64,000 nt of DNA from Nocardioides pini. GTDB lineage: Bacteria; Actinomycetota; Actinomycetes; Propionibacteriales; Nocardioidaceae. The stretch lies in assembly GCF_026712185.1 (NCBI RefSeq), contig NZ_JAPPUX010000002.1, positions 310,001-374,000 of the forward strand, given 5' to 3'. The position numbers and the translations under genes were made by a program. Shown here piece after piece: positions 16,524 through 27,000 of this stretch. Below the pieces are notes generated by a model that was not told the origin of the DNA, ran no database searches, and was given only the letters and a program-made list of their open reading frames with translations. Every line of letters begins with the position of its first letter. Position 1 is the stretch's first letter.

Positions 16524-17474
16524 TCAGGCGGTCAGCCGGAAGGTCCGGCGGTACTCCTGGGGGCTGACGCCTCGGGCGCGACCGAAGTGGTTGCGCAGGG
16601 TTGCGGCGTTGCCGAAGCCGACCTCGGAGGCGACCCAGTCGATCGAGTGGTCGGTCTGCTCGAGGAGCTCCTGGGCCGCGCGCACCCGCTCGCCGAGGAT
16701 CCAGCTGTAGGGCGTCGTGCCGGTCTCCTCCTTGAAGCGGCGCGCGAAGGTGCGCGCCGACATGTGCATCTGCCGGGCGAGCGTCTCGACGTCGAGGTCC
16801 TCGGCGAGGTGGGAGCTGATCCAGGCCAGCAGCGGCGCCAGCGCCTCGGACTCGCAGACCGGCACCGGGCGGGCGATGTACTGGGCCTGGCCACCGTCTC
16901 GGTGCGGCGGCACGACCATCCGCCGCGCGGTGGCCGCGGCGACCTTGGCGCCGAACTGCTGGCGCATCACGTGCAGGGCCGCGTCGATCGCGGCGGCGGA
17001 CCCCGCACCGGTCACGATCGACCCGTCCTGGACGTAGAGCACGTCGGGGTCGACCACCGCCTCGGGGAAGCGCGACGCCAGCTCGGCGGCGTACCTCCAG
17101 TGGGTCGTGCAGCGTCGCCCGTCGAGCAGGCCGGCCTCGCCGAGCATGAAGGTGGCCGAGCAGTGGGCGAAGAGCATGGCGCCCCGCTCGTGGGCGGACC
17201 GCAGCAGCTCGGAGACCTCCGGCGAGCTGCCCCGGTGGTCGCTCTTGGGCGCCAGGCAGATCAGGTCGGCGTCGGCCGCCTCGTCCAGCCCGTGCTCGAC
17301 GTGCAGGTCGAAGCCCGCGCGCGTGCGCAGCCGTCCCGGACGGGGGGTGACGACCTTGAAGTCGAAGACGGGGTTGTCGTCCTCGGGGTGGTAGGGCTCG
17401 GCCCACACCTCGCACAACGCACCGAGACCGAACGGCTCGGGCTGCTCCTGCACGACCACGGCGACCTTCTGCAT
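16524..17474 (-). CDS. GlxA-family regulator (DJ-1/PfpI domain plus AraC HTH)
   Basis: 316-aa transcription factor. The N-terminal amidase-like domain (about 1-185) carries AHCSATFMLGEAGLLDGRRCTTHW, with a Cys at the nucleophile-elbow position of DJ-1/PfpI proteins. The C-terminal AraC domain (about 215-316) has DVETLARQMHMSARTFARRFKEETG and IDWVASEVGFGNAATLRNHF. GlxA-type regulators sense small molecules, but this ligand is unknown. ATG 17474 begins MQKVAVVVQEQ. The 93-bp region shared with the divergent small membrane gene is filled with TGCCA half-sites, which suggests autoregulation. Confidence 0.92.
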   Translation of the reverse strand: MQKVAVVVQEQPEPFGLGALCEVWAEPYHPEDDNPVFDFKVVTPRPGRLRTRAGFDLHVEHGLDEAADADLICLAPKSDHRGSSPEVSELLRSAHERGAMLFAHCSATFMLGEAGLLDGRRCTTHWRYAAELASRFPEAVVDPDVLYVQDGSIVTGAGSAAAIDAALHVMRQQFGAKVAAATARRMVVPPHRDGGQAQYIARPVPVCESEALAPLLAWISSHLAEDLDVETLARQMHMSARTFARRFKEETGTTPYSWILGERVRAAQELLEQTDHSIDWVASEVGFGNAATLRNHFGRARGVSPQEYRRTFRLTA

Positions 17475-17484
17475 CCCAGCAGCG

Positions 17485-17543
17485 TGCCACGAGCGTGGCA
17501 GGAAATCAACTACTACTGGCATTCCTGCCACTGGTGGCAGGAA
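17485..17543. promoter_or_regulatory. Cluster of TGCCA inverted repeats (probable GlxA operator)
   Basis: Three overlapping palindromes: TGCCAC/GTGGCA (17485-17500, 4-nt spacer), TGGCA/TGCCA (17517-17530, 4-nt spacer), and TTCCTGCCAC/GTGGCAGGAA (17522-17543, 2-nt spacer). A second GTGGCAGGAA lies at 17495-17504. They fill the space between glxA and the divergent small gene. Confidence 0.7.
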
Positions 17544-17567
17544 CGAACTGGGCGAATGATTGCTGCC

Positions 17568-17726
17568 ATGAACACGATCATCGCCCTTATCGCCCTGGCC
17601 GCCGTCGTCGCACTGCTGGTCAGCTACGCCCGCCACGACCGGTTCGCCGGCCCCGCCTCGTCCGCCCACCCGCTCGATGACCTCGGCCCCATCGAGGAGC
17701 GCCGGCACCTCGCGCCGCGCACCTGA
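17568..17726 (+). CDS. Small single-pass membrane protein
   Basis: 52-aa protein with one hydrophobic helix (about residues 3-20, IIALIALAAVVALLVSYA). An Arg/His/Asp juxtamembrane segment and a charged tail ending HLAPRT follow. An in-frame ATG at 17556 would add four residues. I do not recognise the family. It is divergent from the GlxA regulator and shares its palindromic control region, which argues that it is a real regulated gene. It ends 19 bp from the convergent PQQ dehydrogenase. Topology is probably N-out/C-in by the positive-inside rule. Confidence 0.6.
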   Translation: MNTIIALIALAAVVALLVSYARHDRFAGPASSAHPLDDLGPIEERRHLAPRT

Positions 17727-17745
17727 TCGTGGGCCCGGCCCGGCC

Positions 17746-20700
17746 TCAGTCGGCGCACGGACCAACGTCTCCGCTCTCGAAGCAGACGTAGACGGGAGCC
17801 GAACGACCGGTCGCGCCGCTGACGTCGGCTGCTTCTGCCCACAGCCTGATGACGCCGCGCCCGCTGGCATGCGCGTCGTCGACCGTCAAGGTCCCGGAGG
17901 CCAGCCCCTCGACCTGGCGGTAGGGGTGCACGTGGTGCGCCTCCCCCTCGTAGTGGAGGAACTCCGCCACCACGCGCGAGCGCCCCAGGAGGTCCGACAC
18001 GTCGTCGCCGTCCGGGTCGCTCACCTCCAGGTCCCATCGGACCGTGCCGTCGGCGGCGACCCAGGTGTCGGAGACATCGAGCCTCACCGTCGGCGGACCG
18101 CCGATGCGGTCCCAGGTGGCACGCGCGTAGGCGAGGTCCTCGTCGCCGTGGATGTACTCGACGCTGATCACGTGGAGACCCTCCGGCAGCACCACGTCGT
18201 GCTGGCGAGCGCTGCCCCAGAAGTCGTTGGAGTAGAAGTCGTGCAGCACCCGGTCGTCGACCCGCAGTCGCATCCACTCGCTGCCTCGGACGGAGAACCG
18301 GTAGGTCCCGCCCGTGAGCCGCACCCTCCCGCGCCACGACACGCCGAAGCGGTCCCCGGGATGGGACCGATCGTCCGGCTGCTCCGCCGTCGCCCAGGGT
18401 GCGCCCGACGTCGGCGGCAGGTCGATCGTGGGGGTGCACGTGACGGGCGCGAGGACCTCGGACGGCAGGTGGGTGTCGGCGTACGGCTGCAGCCACGCGT
18501 ATGGACCGGGTGGATGCTCCTCGTCGAACGTCGAGCCGGGTCCATCCAGGTCGTGGAAGCTCCTCCGGAACTCACCCACCTCGCAGGCCGCGCCCGGGGT
18601 GCCGCTCGACCACGTCAGTCGCTGGAGCGAGCCGGAGTAGATCGACACCTGCCACACCCAGCCGTCCGGGCCCTCGAAGATGTCGACCGGCCCGCCTGCG
18701 GCGGTCGAGTCGGCGACCGGCGGACCGGGCTGGGCCGTGCCTCCGTGGGGCAGCGTCAGGGTGCGCAGGTGGTTCTGCGCGTAGTCGCCGTACAGAAAGA
18801 CGTCGTCGAACGACGCCGGGTAGCGCGAGCCGCGCAGCGGGACACCAGCGGTGACGGAGCCCCCGCCGGACGTGTGCGGATAGGCGTAGGCCGGCACCTT
18901 CGCGTCACCGTCGGCACGCACCCGGGCGCACAGGTGCCACTGGCTCGCCGGGTCGTCGACGTCGCCGAGGTCGGTCGCACGGTCGCCCTCGAGGCATGGC
19001 CAGCCGTAGTTCGCCGGGCGGCCGGTCGCCTGGTCGAGGTGCACGACGTCGATCTCCTCGAACGCCCCTTCCCCCACGTCGCCGACGATGAGGTGGTCGC
19101 CGTCGACGACGAAGCGGAACGGGTTGCGGAACCCCATCGCGAGCACGCGGGACGCGTTCGACGAGCCGTCGCCGGCGTACATCGGGTTCCCCGGCACCCC
19201 CTTGCCCGTCACCGGGTCGACGCGCAGCACCTTCCCGGTCAGGACCTCCGGGTCCTGCACGTGGGCTGCTTCCCGCCGGTCCTTCAGCGCGGCGAAGACC
19301 ATGGCACTGTCGCCGACGCCGACGAGCAGGTTGCCGGAGTGGTCGAAAGCCATGTCGCCGACGGTGTGCGCGGAGCCCCAGATCGGCATGCAGTCGGGCG
19401 TCCGGACACTGGTGGGTCCATGACACGCGGCGCCGGTCACCGATCCCAGCACGACATGACGACTTCCCGGAGCGAACCGGTCCCCGTCCCACGTGTACCG
19501 GACCACCTGTTGCGACCGGCCGATCGCCCCCTCCTCACCCTCGTCGAGCACATAGGAGACGTACAGGTGTCCGTTGACGCCGAAGTCGGGGTCGGCGACG
19601 ATGCCGGCGAGCCCGGCGTCGGCCTCGTCGTGGACCAGGTCGCGCAGGTCCAGCACGACGCGCGGAACGCCCCACTCGGCGTCGCCGCTCGTGCGGGCCA
19701 TCGCCTTGACCAGACCGGACTTCTCCGCGACCAGGACCAGGTCGTCCCCGACGACCGCGGCCGACGTGGGGAGGTCGAACCCGCTCTGGACGGTCTCGAG
19801 ACGGAAGCCCGCGGTCATGCCGGTGTCGGACTCGACCGACGCGACCGGAGTCACCACGTCGACCGCGCGCGACAGCACGCTCTCGACCGGGGCGTAAGCA
19901 CGGGCAGCCAGGTCGTGACGACCGCTCGTGACGGGCACCTCGGCCCGCCACGGTGCGGTGCGGTCGACTGCGACACGCTCGCCGTCGACGAAGAAGCGCA
20001 CCTCCTCCACCGGTCCGGTGGTCTCTGCGACCACTGAGTGGGTCTCGGCGTCGGTGGTGACGTCGATGGAGACAGCGGGGGGCTCCTGCACGGCGGTGAC
20101 GTAGTCGGCGAGCCCGTCGTAACCGTCGAGCCGGACCCGCAGACCCACCCCGCGCACACTGGCGGCCGCGACCACGTCGTCGAACGTCAGGGTCCTGCCA
20201 GCGGCGAGCGTCAGCTCGGCCACCGTACGCCAGCTGGAACCGCCACCGGCCTCGAGACGCCCCCTGCGTCCCGGCGTGCTGGCCGACGTGAACAGCGCGA
20301 GATCGACGCGGCCGGTCGCATCCCTGCGAGCCTCGAAGCTCACCGTCTGCGCGCCGACGGTGGGCGACGGCGACGGCGACGGCGCCTGGGTCGGCGCAGG
20401 TTCCGGTGCCCACGTGGGCTCCGGTGTCGACGTCGGCACCGGTGTCGGTGCGGGAGGTGGAGGTGTGGTCGGCGCGGGGACGGTGACCACCGTCCTCGAG
20501 CGGGTCACCACAGCGCGATGGAGCGTGCCGCCGCGACGCACCTGCCGGGCGTGCACCCGGACTCGTACCGAGGGACGGGTGGTCGACCACACGATGCGCG
20601 CGACGCCCCGCCGGTTCGTCCGCCCCCGTGCCGCGGTCCTCCACTGGCCCCTCGCACGCTCCTGCAGCTCCACCGGGCGGGCGATGCGCTGCCCGAGCCG

Positions 20701-20886
20701 CGCCTTGACCTCGAAGTCCTGCCCACGCACCGGTTGGGAGGGCGAGATGCCGAGCGCGACACGACCCGCTGCGCGGTCGATCGGACTCGATGACGACGCG
20801 TGAGGGGGCGACGCCAGGATGCTGGCGATCACCACGACGACCATCGACAGTGCCGTGCGCTGCCCACGTCCCGCGATGCTCCACAC
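17746..20886 (-). CDS. Secreted PQQ-type sugar dehydrogenase with PA14-like domain
   Basis: 1046-aa exported protein. A signal peptide (Arg-containing n-region, hydrophobic MVVVVIASILA) is followed by Ig-like beta strands. A Pro/Thr/Pro linker spans about residues 139-180 and further beta-sandwich modules follow it. The six-bladed propeller of the glucose/sorbosone dehydrogenase family runs from about residue 357 to 762, with AGIVADPDFGVNGHLYVSY, MGFRNPFRFVVDGDHLIVGDVGEG and NYGWPCLEGD. A PA14-like module (YRFSVRGSEWMRLRVDDRVLHDF) lies at about 830-935 and a last beta domain follows. Function: probably oxidation of an extracellular sugar or glycan using PQQ. The GTG at 20886 has CAGACT 7 nt upstream; a TTG 13 codons earlier is possible. 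It is divergent from a paralogous giant enzyme. Confidence 0.85.
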   Translation of the reverse strand: MWSIAGRGQRTALSMVVVVIASILASPPHASSSSPIDRAAGRVALGISPSQPVRGQDFEVKARLGQRIARPVELQERARGQWRTAARGRTNRRGVARIVWSTTRPSVRVRVHARQVRRGGTLHRAVVTRSRTVVTVPAPTTPPPPAPTPVPTSTPEPTWAPEPAPTQAPSPSPSPTVGAQTVSFEARRDATGRVDLALFTSASTPGRRGRLEAGGGSSWRTVAELTLAAGRTLTFDDVVAAASVRGVGLRVRLDGYDGLADYVTAVQEPPAVSIDVTTDAETHSVVAETTGPVEEVRFFVDGERVAVDRTAPWRAEVPVTSGRHDLAARAYAPVESVLSRAVDVVTPVASVESDTGMTAGFRLETVQSGFDLPTSAAVVGDDLVLVAEKSGLVKAMARTSGDAEWGVPRVVLDLRDLVHDEADAGLAGIVADPDFGVNGHLYVSYVLDEGEEGAIGRSQQVVRYTWDGDRFAPGSRHVVLGSVTGAACHGPTSVRTPDCMPIWGSAHTVGDMAFDHSGNLLVGVGDSAMVFAALKDRREAAHVQDPEVLTGKVLRVDPVTGKGVPGNPMYAGDGSSNASRVLAMGFRNPFRFVVDGDHLIVGDVGEGAFEEIDVVHLDQATGRPANYGWPCLEGDRATDLGDVDDPASQWHLCARVRADGDAKVPAYAYPHTSGGGSVTAGVPLRGSRYPASFDDVFLYGDYAQNHLRTLTLPHGGTAQPGPPVADSTAAGGPVDIFEGPDGWVWQVSIYSGSLQRLTWSSGTPGAACEVGEFRRSFHDLDGPGSTFDEEHPPGPYAWLQPYADTHLPSEVLAPVTCTPTIDLPPTSGAPWATAEQPDDRSHPGDRFGVSWRGRVRLTGGTYRFSVRGSEWMRLRVDDRVLHDFYSNDFWGSARQHDVVLPEGLHVISVEYIHGDEDLAYARATWDRIGGPPTVRLDVSDTWVAADGTVRWDLEVSDPDGDDVSDLLGRSRVVAEFLHYEGEAHHVHPYRQVEGLASGTLTVDDAHASGRGVIRLWAEAADVSGATGRSAPVYVCFESGDVGPCAD

Positions 20887-20957
20887 TACGCCGAGTCTGT
20901 CATGTGGCGCTTGACGGCGCAGCAAGACGGTTCGGACGAGCGCAAATCAACTTTTGC

Positions 20958-20987
20958 TTGACCTGACACAAAAGTCCCGCCTAGCGT
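20958..20987 (+). promoter_or_regulatory. Putative promoter of the giant PQQ gene
   Basis: TTGACC (20958-20963), an 18-nt spacer, then TAGCGT (20982-20987), giving a leader of about 58 nt before the ATG at 21053. A CRP-like site overlaps its 3' edge. Confidence 0.45.
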
Positions 20988-21000
20988 GATGCGGGTCACA
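20985..21000. promoter_or_regulatory. CRP/GlxR-like binding site
   Basis: CGTGA-N6-TCACA differs at one base from the TGTGA-N6-TCACA consensus of actinobacterial CRP-family regulators. It overlaps the -10/start region of the giant gene, a position expected for repression. Confidence 0.5.
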
Positions 21001-21052
21001 CGGCCGTCCTGCGCCGGTGGCTCTCCTCAAACTCGGTTGTGGAAGGCGCATC

Positions 21053-24000
21053 ATGCCTGTGCGGTCTCGTCAGCTCCTCGTCTCGCTGCTCGCCCTGGTG
21101 ACCGGCCTGGCCCTCGCCCTGGGGCTGACCGCCCCGGTGGCTGCGGCCACGCCCGATCCCTTGCCGGACAGGGCCACCCCCGGCGCCAGCCCGAGCCCCG
21201 GTTCGGAGAAGGCGCCCGCCGCGAAGGGAGACGCGGACGCCGGGGCGAACGTGGCCGCGGCCGACGACCCGCCGGACCTGTCGAAGTTCCAGAAGGTCGT
21301 CCTCGGCCAGGGCACGGGCCTCGGCGAGGTCATGGAGCTGACGGTCGCCCCTGACGGCCGGGTCTTCTTCATCACCCGCGCCGGTGACATCTCGATGTAC
21401 GACCCCGCCGACGGCAGCATCGAGATCATCATGAACAACCCCAGCCTCGGGGTCTGGAGCGGCCTCGAGGACGGCGGGCTCGGCATCACGCTCGACCCCG
21501 ACTTCGCCGACAACGGCTGGGTCTACGTCTACTACGCGCCGCTCCCGGCCTCCCACAACGCCAACCGGCTGTCCCGCCTCACCGTCGAGACCGACGGCGA
21601 CGGGGAGACGTCCATCGACAAGGCCTCGGAGAAGGTCATCCTCGAGGTCGGCACCCAGCGCAACGTCTGCTGCCACTCCGCCGGCTCCGTGCAGTTCGGC
21701 GACGGCGGCGTCCTGCACCTCGCGACGGGTGACAACACCTCCTCGTCCGACAACGACGGCTACTCCCCGCACGACGAGCGACCGGGCCGCTCCGACTACG
21801 ACGCGCAGAAGTCCTCGGCCAACACCAACGACCTGCGCGGCAAGATCCTGCGCGTCATCCCCCGCGACGACGACGCGGGCGACGTCGACCCGAAGGCCGG
21901 CGACGGCATCTCCTACGACATCCCCGAGGGCAACCTCTTCGGCGAGGGCGACGCGTACCCGTCTGCCCTCTACCCCGACGCGCCGGCCGACAAGACGCGC
22001 CCCGAGATCTACGTGATGGGCCTGCGCAACCCGTACCGGCTCGGCGTCGACGCCGACACCGACGCCCTCTACTGGGGCGAGGTCGGCCCCGACTCGCGCG
22101 TGAACAGCCCCAACCGCGGACCGCGCCACTTTGAGGAGTTCAACCGCACCGAGGTCGCGATGAACGGCGGCTGGCCCTACTGCGGCGGCGAGGTCGGCGA
22201 CGACCTCACCAAGATGGACTTCGGCGGCGCCTACGTCGACTGGGACTTCGTGGCCAACCGCTACCGCACCAACCCCGATGGCTCCCCCAAGCGCTTCCCC
22301 TGCAACGACCCCCAGGAGATGGCGGACGTCAACGACTCCCCCAACAGCTCCGGGCTGCAGACCCTGCCGCCGATGACCGACGCGTGGATCCCCTACTCCG
22401 ACGTCGCCCCCTACAAGTACCCCGCCGTCCAGGGCTCGACCCCGACCGGCGGTCAGGTCTACCGGCAGTCGCAGAACACCGCGGCCAAGGACACCGCCTT
22501 CCCGGCGCACTACGAGGGCTCCTACTTCATGTCGGAGATGAGCCGCGGCTGGATCAAGGAGGTGCGGATGGACGCCGAGGGCAACGTCGCCTCCGTCAAC
22601 GACTTCATGGGCGGCTTCGTGGCGCCCGGCGACCTCGAGTTCGGTCCCGACGGCTCGATGTACGTCCTCGAGTACGGCACCGGCTTCTTCTCCGGCTCCC
22701 CGCAGACCAAGCTCGTCCGCATCGACTACGCGATCAACGGCTCGGCGCCAGTGGCCCGCGCAAGCGCCGACGTCACCGAGGGCCCGGCCCCGCTGGCCGT
22801 CCAGTTCAGCAGCGACGGCACGAGCGACCCGGACGGTGACGACGTCACCTACGCGTGGGACCTCGACGGGGACGGCCAGACCGACTCCACCGACGCCGAC
22901 CCGTCGTACACCTACGACTCCGCCGGCGACTACACGGTGGTGCTGACCGTGACCGACTCGACCGGCAAGTCCGCGACCTCGCAGGTCGTGGTCAACGTCG
23001 GCAACACCGCCCCGACGGTGCAGATCGAGCTCCCGGTCGACGGCGGCTTCTACGCCTCCGGCGACGACATCCCGTTCGTCGTCGACGTTCAGGACGCCGA
23101 GGAGACCGTCGACTGCAGCGAGGTCGTCGTCCAGGAAGGCCTCGGCCACGACATCCACGTCCACCCGAACCTGTCGGTCAACGGCTGCGAGGGCACGATC
23201 CGCACCGCGGCCTCGGCCGACCACGGCCCGGACGCCAACACGTACGGCGTCCTCATCGCCACCTACCGCGACGGCGGGGCCAACGACGGCGCCAACGCTC
23301 CCCTGCAGGGCAGCGACACCGTCATCCTCCAGCCCAAGCTGCGCCAGGCCGAGCACGCGACCAACCGCCAGGGCGTGGGCTACACCGGCTACGACGACAA
23401 GTCCGGCACGCGCCCCGGTGGCGGCGGCCTGATCACCGGCATGGGCAACGGCGACTGGGTGATGTTCGACCCGATGAGCCTGGCCAACATGACGGACGTC
23501 TCGATCCGCTACTCCGGCGGTCCGCAGGCCGGCGCCACGATCCAGGTGCGCGCGGGTGCCGCCGACGGTCCGGTCGTCGCGACGGTGGCGCTCGACGGTG
23601 GCACGCAGGGCCAGTACTTCTACAAGACGGTCACCGCCGCGATCACCGCCCGCGACGCCGACGCGGGGGGACGTCCGCTCTACTTCGTCTACTCCGGCAA
23701 CGGGGAGATGAACTTCGACGAGTTCTCCGTCGACGGCAAGGGCGTCGCCGGCAACACCTCCCCGGTGATCACCTCGGCCACCGCGACCCCCGCCGACGGG
23801 CTCGCGCCCCTCGAGGTGGACTTCGCCGTGGAGGCCGAGGACCCGGACGGTGACGACATCACCTATGCGTGGGACTTCGGCGTCGAGGGCACCGACGACG
23901 ACACCGCCGACACGGCGACCGCCTCGTGGACCTACCCCGAGCCCGGCACCTACACCGCGACCGTCACGGTCGAGGACTCGACCGGCAAGTCCACCAGCCA

Positions 24001-27000
24001 GGCCGTCGAGGTGACCGTCCGGCAGCCCTGCGCTACCGCGCCGACCCCCGACGAGGGTTTCGAGCTGCTCTTCGACGGCACCGACGTGTCCGCGTGGAAG
24101 CAGGCCGGGCCGGGCGGCTTCACGGTCGAGAACTGTGCCCTCACCAGCTCCGGCGGGCTCGGCCTCTTCTGGTACTCCGAGCGCACCTTCGACGACTACG
24201 TGGTCAGGCTGCAGTTCAAGCTGTCCGACGAGGGCGACAACTCCGGGGTGTTCACCCGCTTCCCGGACCCGGGCAACGACCCGTGGGTCGCGGTCGACAA
24301 CGGCCACGAGATCCAGATCAAGGAGGGCCAGCCCAACGACGAGCCGCAGAAGACCGGATCGGTCTACAACTTCGACCGTGAGGACGACCGCAACGCCAAG
24401 CCGATCGGCGAGTGGAACGACTACGAGATCCGGGTGAGCGGCCAGACCTACACGATGACGCTCAACGGCAAGGTCGTGAACGAGTACACCTCGGACGGCT
24501 CCCGCGGCACCGGCGGCTACATCGGGCTGCAGAACCACGGCGACGCCGACGAGGTGAGCTTCCGCAACATCCAGGTCAAGGAGCTCGAGGTCGAGGAGCC
24601 GTTCGTCAACAAGCTCACGGCCGACCCGGTCCGTGGCGGCGCGCCGCTCACGGTGGACTTCACCGCCGAGGGCATCGACCGCCAGGACGACGCGATCACC
24701 TACGAGTGGGACTTCGGCGACGGCTCCGCCCCGGTGACCGGTGGCGCGGAGGTCTCGCACACCTACGCCGACGGGGGCACCTTCACCGCCGAGGTCACGC
24801 CCGTCGACGCCGACGGCAACCGCGGCCTGACGCGCACGACCGAGGAGATCACCGTCCTCGTCGACCCGGTCGCCACCGCGACCGCCACCCCGCGCTGCGG
24901 CGTGCTGCCGCTGGACGTCGACTTCGACGCCTCGGCGACCGACCCGCAGGACCAGTCCGTGACCTGGACGTGGGACTTCGGCGTCGACGGCACCGACGAC
25001 GACACCTCCACCGAGAGGTCGCCGACCTGGACCTACACCGAGGCAGGCGAGTACACCGCGACGGTCACCGCGACCGACCCCGACGGCAACACCGGCACCA
25101 GCACGGTGCGCATCGAGGTGCTCGCCGACGGCGAGTGCCGCCCGGTGGCCGACCTGTCGGAGCTGTTCAACAACGACGGCATCTCCACCGACGCCAACCC
25201 CGGTGACGGCAACTTCGACGGTGGCGGCTGGACCTTCGCCGCCGAGCTCCTCCCCCAGGCCGTCCAGCAGAACGGTGGCCCGGTGCGCCTAAACGGCGTG
25301 GACTACGACTTCGGCAGCCCGGCCGACGGCCAGCTCAACAACGTCGAGTCCGACGGCCAGGTCATCACGCTGCCGACCGGCACCTACGACGAGCTGAGCA
25401 TCCTCGCGACGGCCCACAACGGCGACGTGCAGAAGGAGGCGACGCTGGCCTACAACGACGGCACCACCGTCCAGGTCCCCCTGCGGTTCACCGACTGGGC
25501 CGTGACGCCGAAGTTCGGCGAGGAGATCGCGATCGACATGCCCTACCGCCACAACGGCGGCGGCAACACGTCGCCGCGGGTCATGATCTTCACCCAGCGG
25601 ATCCCGCTGGACGCCGGCAAGCAGCCCGACACCCTGACGCTGCCGGCCGACCCCAAGCTGCACGTCTTCGGGGTCTCCGGGGTCCGGGGCGAGGAGCCCG
25701 CACCCCCGTGCGAGCAGCCCGAGCGCTCCGACGAGTTCGACGACGCCGAGCTGCTCGACAACTGCCACTGGACGGTGCGCCGCCCCGACGAGACGGCGTA
25801 CGACGTCTCCGACGGCGCCCTGCACCTGACGGCGCGGCCCGGTGAGTACAACGACACCGCCAACATCATCACCCAGGACGCTCCCGACGGCGCCTGGACG
25901 GCGACGACCAAGGTCACCTGGGACCCGACCGAGGCCGGCCAGCAGGCCGGGCTCGTGGTCGCCGGCAGCGGTGGCTCCGGCTTCGCGAAGCTCACCTTCG
26001 TCGACAAGGGCAACGACAACGAGTGGATCGAGTTCCTCAAGTCGTCGAGCCCGAGCAACAACGACTTCGAGTTCAGCGGTGACTGGAACACCGGCGGCGG
26101 CAGCTTCGACGGGCCGTTCCTGCCCGGCGACTTCCCCACCACCTTCTGGCTGCGGTTCACCTCCGACGGCTCCCAGCTGCGCGGGTGGTACTCGACCGAC
26201 GGCGAGCAGTTCACCGAGGTCGGTGACCCGCGCACCCTGGCCGGGATCACCAACCCGCGGGTGGGCGTGATGGCGCTGAAGGGCGGGGCCGGGGGCAACC
26301 CGGTCGCGGACTTCGACTTCTTCCGCTGGTCGGGCGTGGAGCAGGGCGAGGCCCCGACGGTGACCGCCGCGGCCGAGCCCACCACCGGCACCTCGCCGCT
26401 CGACGTCGAGTTCAGCGCCGAGGGCACGGACCCCGAGGGTGGCGCGCTCACCTACGCCTGGGACTTCGGCGTGGGCGGCACCCAGGACGACACCGCCGAC
26501 ACCGCCGACGCGAGCTGGACCTACACAGAGCCCGGCACCTACACGGCGACGGTGACGGTCACCGACCCCGAGGGCCAGACCGGCGAGGACACGGTCGAGG
26601 TCGTGGTGGAGGAGCCCGCCGAGGGACGCACCTGGGTCGTCGACGCCGTCGACTCGGCGACCGACAACCAGTGGGTCTCCGAGGACAACGGCACCTCGAC
26701 CGTCACCATCGAGGTCGGTGACACCGTCGAGTGGCAGTTCGACGAGGCCACCATGGGCCACGACCTGACGTCCCTCAGCACCGGCACCGCCTGGGACCCG
26801 CCCCTGCAGGAGTACCGCGACCCCGGTGGCGCACCGGTGCGCTACACCTTCACCGAGCCCGGCACCTACGAGTACTGGTGCAGCATCCACGGCGCCACCA
26901 TGCGCGGCACCGTGGTGGTGGAGGAGCCCGGTGCGGACAACCAGCCGCCGACCGCGAACCCGCTCGTCGACCCGCGCGTGGGCGCAGCGCCGCTCTACGT

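Noticed and set aside
20996..24760. Very long open frame (about 1250 codons) on the minus strand inside the giant dehydrogenase gene
   Set aside because: Product is a Val/Gly/Arg/Asp-biased mirror of the sense gene with no motifs. It is an artefact of high GC at third positions.
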